A stretch of 64,000 bases of DNA, from the NCBI RefSeq assembly GCF_003600155.1, contig NZ_QWLD01000003.1, forward strand, positions 124,001 through 188,000, read 5' to 3'. The stretch is from Nesterenkonia muleiensis. Lineage in GTDB: Bacteria > Actinomycetota > Actinomycetes > Actinomycetales > Micrococcaceae. This document shows positions 59,782-64,000 of this stretch, one piece after another. Each line of letters opens with the position of its first letter. Position 1 is the first letter of the stretch. The position numbers and the translations under genes were made by a program. A model generated the notes under the pieces. The model searched no databases. It was not told the origin of the DNA and saw only the letters and a program-made list of their open reading frames with translations.

Positions 59782-60948
59782 TCAGCGCCCCATCACCAGC
59801 ACAGATCCGTCGCCGAAGTCTCCGTATCCGGTCACCAGCCCGAGCCCGGCACCGTGAACCTGCCGTTCACCGGCTTCACCGCGAAGCTGCCGAACTGCCT
59901 CTACAACATGATTCATGCCAGCTACATGTGCCTCAGAGAGGAGGCCGCCATGGGTGTTTAGCGGCAGATCCCCACCAAGCTCTATTCGCCCATTGGCAAC
60001 AAAGTCACTGGACTCCCCGCGCTGGCAGAACCCAAGCTCTTCTAGCTGGCGCAGAACGATGAAAGTGAAACAGTCATAGATCTGTGCAAAGTCAAAGTCA
60101 TCTGGCTTCACTCCCGCCAGTTCCAAGGCACGAGGTCCGGCCTTGGTGATGCCCATATTCAACACGTCCGGGCGGGCCAGAATGTCATCGGGAGCATCCG
60201 CATGGCCCTCTGATCCGCTCAGAATAGAGACCCCGCGAGAGCTCTCAGAGTCTACTGCGGCCGCAGAGACAATGACAGCGGCTGCTCCGTCTGTCTCCAA
60301 CGAGATGTCGAAGAGCCGAAAAGGTTTGACCAAGTACTTGGAAGCTTGGTAATCATCCGAGGTCAGGGTCCTGCCGCCCATATACGCATTGGGATTTAGG
60401 TTCGCATGTTTACGAGTGGCCAGCGCCACAGTTTCCATACCTTTTGGATCTGCCTCATATTCGTAGAACCAGCGGTTAGCATGAAAGCTGTACCACTGCA
60501 TCGGCGCAAACAACCCCAATGGATACTCGATGTTCTGCCGAATCTCCTTACCAGGCATATTCGTCACGTTGGAGGATTCTTGAGCGCCGGAGCTGAGTCG
60601 GACAGGGGTGGAGTATGCATTCCATCCGGTGGCCACCAGCACCCGCGTAGCCACCCCAGTGGTGACGGCCATTGCCGCTTGGAGAACAGCTGCCGCTGGA
60701 GAGGCCCCGCCAATGTGAACATGGGCGTGGTACTTGAGGTCTTCGATGCCGAAGGTGTTAACCACATCTTCATTGGTGGGCGAATCCTTCCATGCCATCA
60801 CTACCCCGTCGATAGCTTTGGGCTCTATCCCAGCATCTGCGCAAGCAGTCAAGGAAGCATCCAGAATTTGATCACGTTCGGAGCGGTCGGTGCCGCGAGT
60901 GTAGGCAGTCTCCCCGACCCCAGTGATCTGGGCTTTCAGCTGAGTCAT
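59782..60948 (-). CDS. SCP2-type thiolase / acyl-CoA aldolase-like protein
   Basis: A 388-residue thiolase-fold protein (ITGVGETAYTRG near the start, YDCFTFIVLRQLEELGF, NTHGGLLSEAH and the C-terminal QLRGEAGERQVHG). At the place of the thiolase nucleophile the sequence is HIGGASPAAAVLQAA, with no Cys. The same loss is known in Ltp2-type retro-aldolases that work with DUF35 partners, so carbon-carbon cleavage of a hydroxyacyl-CoA is likely. ATGA overlap with the upstream CoA-transferase gene shows coupling. Confidence 0.87.
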   Translation of the reverse strand: MTQLKAQITGVGETAYTRGTDRSERDQILDASLTACADAGIEPKAIDGVVMAWKDSPTNEDVVNTFGIEDLKYHAHVHIGGASPAAAVLQAAMAVTTGVATRVLVATGWNAYSTPVRLSSGAQESSNVTNMPGKEIRQNIEYPLGLFAPMQWYSFHANRWFYEYEADPKGMETVALATRKHANLNPNAYMGGRTLTSDDYQASKYLVKPFRLFDISLETDGAAAVIVSAAAVDSESSRGVSILSGSEGHADAPDDILARPDVLNMGITKAGPRALELAGVKPDDFDFAQIYDCFTFIVLRQLEELGFCQRGESSDFVANGRIELGGDLPLNTHGGLLSEAHVAGMNHVVEAVRQLRGEAGERQVHGAGLGLVTGYGDFGDGSVLVMGR

Positions 60949-62084
60949 TCTTCATGTCCTTTCTCTGCCGTCGCGCCGCTGATGAGGAACGGCAGACGAA
61001 CTCTTCGGATTGTTCTCTCTCCCTCAGAAATTTCTTCAATGGTGGTACGATGACGAGTGAAATGACTGTCTTCCACACATTCGAAGGGCGTGTTGACCGG
61101 GGCCCAGGGAAGCTTTCGCTTCTGAGCTTCGATGAACATCCAACCGGAATCGTTGAGGGAGGCGAATCTGCGAATAGCATCAACGACGTCGAACATATGC
61201 AGTTCTCGTGTCTGGCTTCGTTGATACTTCTCGTCGTCGAGCCCATGGTCAAAACCCTCAGACTCCATCCACTCCTTCAACGCAGCAAAACGTCGATCGT
61301 CGATGTAGAGAGGCAGTGCCAACAGATGCTTGCCGTCTCCGCAGGGGTGCTGCCATCGAGGTGTCTGGCGTGGCATAGCATGACGCCCGGTGTGTCGGAT
61401 GACCTCCTGACCGGTGTAGTCCCAGTAGGGAATGGCCATCTCAGTAGAGACTGCCAAGGCATGCTGCGCTGAGATGTCCAAAACCCGTCCGGAGGCTCTC
61501 GGCTGCTGCCCCTGCTGGAGTAGAGCCCCCAAGATAGCGATCGCGGCAATCATCCCCGTGACGTGATTGACCTGACCACCGGTCGCGGCAACAGGCAGAC
61601 CGGCTTCCACACCGTCGTCGTAGCCGCAGGAGCCCATGAAACCTCCTGCGGCCAGCAAAGTGAGATCTGAAGCCGGACGGCCAGCCCACGGACCGTTCAG
61701 GCCATAGGGTGTGATGTGACATATCAAAACCTCGGGGTTCTTCTCCCGGAGCGCTGTGGCCTGTTGCGCACTTAGCACAGGAACCGAGGAGCCTCCTTCA
61801 CATGCATTAATGACCACCTCGTGCTGAGACAGCAACTCGATGAGCGCAGTTGATTCTTCAACAGTTGTCCTCGTCTCGGCTCCAGCGGTGTAATGGGCCT
61901 GCCGTATTGCGCTATGGGCCTCCTCGGTGCGGCTATCAGTGCTCGGCTTCTCAGGCTGTACTGTGACAATCCGGGCTCCTAGGTCACCAAGGATGCGCAC
62001 TGTGAACTCACTCAGATTTCCTCCGAGATGTGCTACTGAGATGCCCTTGAGGACCTCTGCTAAAGGATGCTGATGACTCACCAC
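60945..62084 (-). CDS. Class III CoA-transferase (CaiB/BaiF), catalytic Asp replaced
   Basis: A 379-residue CaiB/BaiF-family protein: RILGDLGARIVTVQPE near the N-terminus, ITPYGLNGPWAGRPASDL and GGQVNHVTGMIAAIAILGALL. In active members the last block has a catalytic Asp (D-x-x-T-G); here it is Asn173 (codon AAT, one base from GAT). It overlaps the next CoA-transferase gene by seven bases. A heteromer of one active and one inactive subunit is likely, as in benzylsuccinate CoA-transferase. Confidence 0.85.
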   Translation of the reverse strand: MVSHQHPLAEVLKGISVAHLGGNLSEFTVRILGDLGARIVTVQPEKPSTDSRTEEAHSAIRQAHYTAGAETRTTVEESTALIELLSQHEVVINACEGGSSVPVLSAQQATALREKNPEVLICHITPYGLNGPWAGRPASDLTLLAAGGFMGSCGYDDGVEAGLPVAATGGQVNHVTGMIAAIAILGALLQQGQQPRASGRVLDISAQHALAVSTEMAIPYWDYTGQEVIRHTGRHAMPRQTPRWQHPCGDGKHLLALPLYIDDRRFAALKEWMESEGFDHGLDDEKYQRSQTRELHMFDVVDAIRRFASLNDSGWMFIEAQKRKLPWAPVNTPFECVEDSHFTRHRTTIEEISEGERTIRRVRLPFLISGATAEKGHEE

Positions 62085-63424
62085 AACGACCTCTCAATCT
62101 TCATCTCACGGGGAACTCCTTCAGGCCAGAGAATGCCATGTGACTCAAGATGATCGATCTTCTCCTGGCTATAACCGAGCACTTCTCTGAGGACGGTACT
62201 GGTATCGGCCCCGAGGAGCGGAAACTGTGATTTCAGCTGCCATTCATCCTGTCCGTCAGCGGCAAGCACCGGAAGTGCCTGCACGCGGAAGTCGCCCAAT
62301 GCCGGGTGCTCTGTGTTCTGCAGCAGTCCACGTTCAGCCAGTTGCGGATCGTTCTCCACTCTGTCCATACCTGCTTGCACCGGAGCTGCCGGCACTCCCG
62401 CCGTAGCAAGCAGTTCTGTAGCCTCATATTTCTCATACTCCAGGAAATACTCAGAGAGGGAGCTCTCAATCGCCTCAACCTGTTCGTGCAAAGCAGAGAA
62501 AGCCAGCTCCGCGTACTCGTCCAATGCCGGCGTAAGAGCCTTGAGCAGACCTTCCCACTGCTCCGGAGTCTCCACGGTGAGCGCTACCCAGTCGTTGTCC
62601 CCCTGACCTTTGGTGCGGAAAACATTGCTCAGTGGCGCACGATCACCCCGATACCCCACATCCCGTCCATAGGGATCAACGGAACGATTGCCCTCTGGGA
62701 AAGTCTCCGGTGGGGCTGCTCCAGTCGTGAGGTACTCGGTAAGAGCCGGCCCGATCAGCGAAAGCCCGGTTTCGACCTGGGAAAGGTCGAGCCTCGTGCC
62801 TTCACCGGTGCTCTGAGCACGCTTGAGCGCTCCCAGCACTCCGATCGCGCCCATATAGCCGGCTGTCACATCGAGGTATGAATAGCCCCAACCTGCTGGA
62901 TCGCGTCCCGGCACACCCGAGATGGCTGTCATGCCGCTCATAGCTTGGGCGGTGGGGCCCCATGTGTTCTTCGGAGCATGCGGCCCGTTGTGACCGAATC
63001 CCGAAATGCTGGCGTAAACGATCGATGGGTTGAGTTCCTTCATCACCTTGAAAGACAGTCCCCAGCTCTTCATCACAGAGGACGAGAACGACTCAGTCAC
63101 CACATCTACTTCACGGATCAGGTCCTTGATGACTTCTAGCCCCTCATCCGATTTCACGTTGATCGTGACCGATTCTTTGCCGACATTGAGGTTTGAGAAG
63201 AATGCTCCGTTGTTGTAGGTCATCTCCTTGGTGTCCTTGTGAAACATTGCCGTACGCATAGGATCTGGACCCTTGGGCCATTCAATTTTGATAATCCGTG
63301 CCCCCAGCCCTCCCAGATACCTGGTCATCGTGGGTCCTGCCACACTCCAGGTGAAATCGAGGACAGTTACTCCCTGCAGCGGTAACCCGGTCAGTTCAAA
63401 ATGTTCGGAATGCTCAGCACTCAT
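62078..63424 (-). CDS. Class III CoA-transferase (CaiB/BaiF), active subunit
   Basis: A 448-residue CaiB/BaiF protein with VLDFTWSVAGPTMTRYLGGLGARI, VASISGFGHNGPHA-like glycine loop and the catalytic Asp185 in SYLDVTAGYMGAIGVLGAL. It moves CoA from an acyl-CoA donor to a carboxylic acid. Together with the following Asp-less gene product it may form the entry enzyme of the catabolic cluster. Its start overlaps the preceding membrane-protein gene (ATGA). Confidence 0.9.
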   Translation of the reverse strand: MSAEHSEHFELTGLPLQGVTVLDFTWSVAGPTMTRYLGGLGARIIKIEWPKGPDPMRTAMFHKDTKEMTYNNGAFFSNLNVGKESVTINVKSDEGLEVIKDLIREVDVVTESFSSSVMKSWGLSFKVMKELNPSIVYASISGFGHNGPHAPKNTWGPTAQAMSGMTAISGVPGRDPAGWGYSYLDVTAGYMGAIGVLGALKRAQSTGEGTRLDLSQVETGLSLIGPALTEYLTTGAAPPETFPEGNRSVDPYGRDVGYRGDRAPLSNVFRTKGQGDNDWVALTVETPEQWEGLLKALTPALDEYAELAFSALHEQVEAIESSLSEYFLEYEKYEATELLATAGVPAAPVQAGMDRVENDPQLAERGLLQNTEHPALGDFRVQALPVLAADGQDEWQLKSQFPLLGADTSTVLREVLGYSQEKIDHLESHGILWPEGVPREMKIERSLW

Positions 63425-63861
63425 GACACCACCACATTAGGCTCGCCTTCAGAATGTTCTTCTTGCAGTTTCAAAATCCCGGAGATACTGGCGATATATG
63501 CGTACATCACACCTCCGACAACGCTGTAGAAGGGCCATCCGAACAAGAACAGCACAGCAGTACTGGCGGGAAGGCCAGCGAGCCATTGGTCAGTGTTATC
63601 TAGCGTCAGCAAGGCAATCAGCCACAAGGCCACCGAGATGACGTTGAAGGTATGCAGCGCCCCCATGATGGTTCTTCTGCGTGTGGTATCGGGAATGTCG
63701 CTGACCGAGAGGTAAAGAAGCACCGCAATAATCGCCGGCAGCGCTAGGAAAATCAGGAACGGAATGTTGGCCATCATCCCGATGAATCCCAGGATCATGA
63801 CGATAGTGAGCGAATAGACCAACGCGTCGATCCGCCGGTGAGTGGCGACTGAGACACTCAT
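63421..63861 (-). CDS. Small four-helix membrane protein
   Basis: A 146-residue protein with about four membrane helices (roughly residues 12-32, 34-52, 68-88 and 98-122) and a short polar C-terminus. GGAGG lies close before the ATG at 63861, which overlaps the stop of the partial gene upstream (ATGA). It could be the small partner of a transporter encoded upstream; no family motif is recognised. Confidence 0.7.
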   Translation of the reverse strand: MSVSVATHRRIDALVYSLTIVMILGFIGMMANIPFLIFLALPAIIAVLLYLSVSDIPDTTRRRTIMGALHTFNVISVALWLIALLTLDNTDQWLAGLPASTAVLFLFGWPFYSVVGGVMYAYIASISGILKLQEEHSEGEPNVVVS

Positions 63862-64000
63862 TGGTCCTCCTTCTGAGTGGTTGAGCGGCTTGTACGATCA
63901 GCTCCAGCGCTGGGTATGTGCTCAGCAATAGCAGCAGCGGAAGCCGAGACAGGGGCGGGAGTGCGGTAAAGGTTCTCGTACTTCTCCTGATCCGCCGCGC
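63858..64000 (-). CDS. C-terminal tail of a gene cut by the window edge
   Basis: The last 47 codons, ending in ...RTSRSTTQKEDQ and TGA at 63860-63858, which overlaps the next start. The tail is hydrophilic and includes DQEKYENLYRTPAPVSASAA, the type of C-terminus seen on sodium:solute symporters, but too little is visible to identify it. Confidence 0.5.
   Translation of the reverse strand, partial: AADQEKYENLYRTPAPVSASAAAIAEHIPSAGADRTSRSTTQKEDQ

Overview
The window is one continuous piece of a high-GC Gram-positive chromosome. Gene content (mfd, pth, L25, DUF2505, a mycothiol-type DinB enzyme, ClgR-like regulator, DUF885 peptidase) and frequent GTG/TTG or apparently leaderless starts point to an actinobacterium. 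The order Micrococcales, perhaps Micrococcaceae such as Nesterenkonia or Arthrobacter relatives, is my inference from gene content only. No rRNA, tRNA, CRISPR array or insertion sequence was seen.

Region 1 (1-20,423) is a large Tad/Flp pilus locus. On the minus strand one operon runs from 13,558 down: an unknown protein, CpaB, a CpaE/TadZ-type ATPase fused to a TadE-like pseudopilin, a second TadE, the CpaF/TadA ATPase, TadB, TadC, a NarL-type sensor kinase and its response regulator. A separate unit follows with the Flp pilin, a TadG-like protein and an A24 prepilin peptidase, then a large protein with a Flp-like N-terminus, a lipoprotein and small membrane proteins. A 13-base motif is shared, in the same orientation and at a similar distance, by the upstream regions of the assembly operon and the pilin gene. 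Divergent from the operon is a translationally coupled trio (DUF192 protein, membrane-anchored secreted protein, membrane protein). Next to it, on the minus strand, lie two tandem OmpA-domain lipoproteins and a tail-anchored protein. Together these look like an extended Tad surface system with lineage-specific parts.

Region 2 (20,424-45,900) is mostly housekeeping and metabolism: DUF4870 protein, two tandem AlaT-like aminotransferases, an orphan betaine-binding-like lipoprotein, a TPR protein, a quinone reductase, a DUF885 peptidase, purine nucleoside phosphorylase, phosphosugar mutase, deoC, a frameshifted P-loop gene, a RES-domain protein, mfd, a divergent HxlR/quinone-reductase pair, nitronate monooxygenase and an APH-like kinase.

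Region 3 (45,895-57,406) holds one intact MazEF-type module and one decayed copy with related operators, small enzymes, a ClgR/PopR-like regulator facing a clpP pair in which one subunit has lost its catalytic serine, a lipoprotein serpin, DUF2505, pth, rplY and acetoacetyl-CoA synthetase.

Region 4 (57,485-64,000) is visibly richer in A+T and looks like an acquired catabolic operon: a GAF/PucR-type regulator, DUF35 protein, SCP2-type thiolase, two class III CoA-transferases (one without the catalytic Asp), a small membrane protein and the tail of a further gene.
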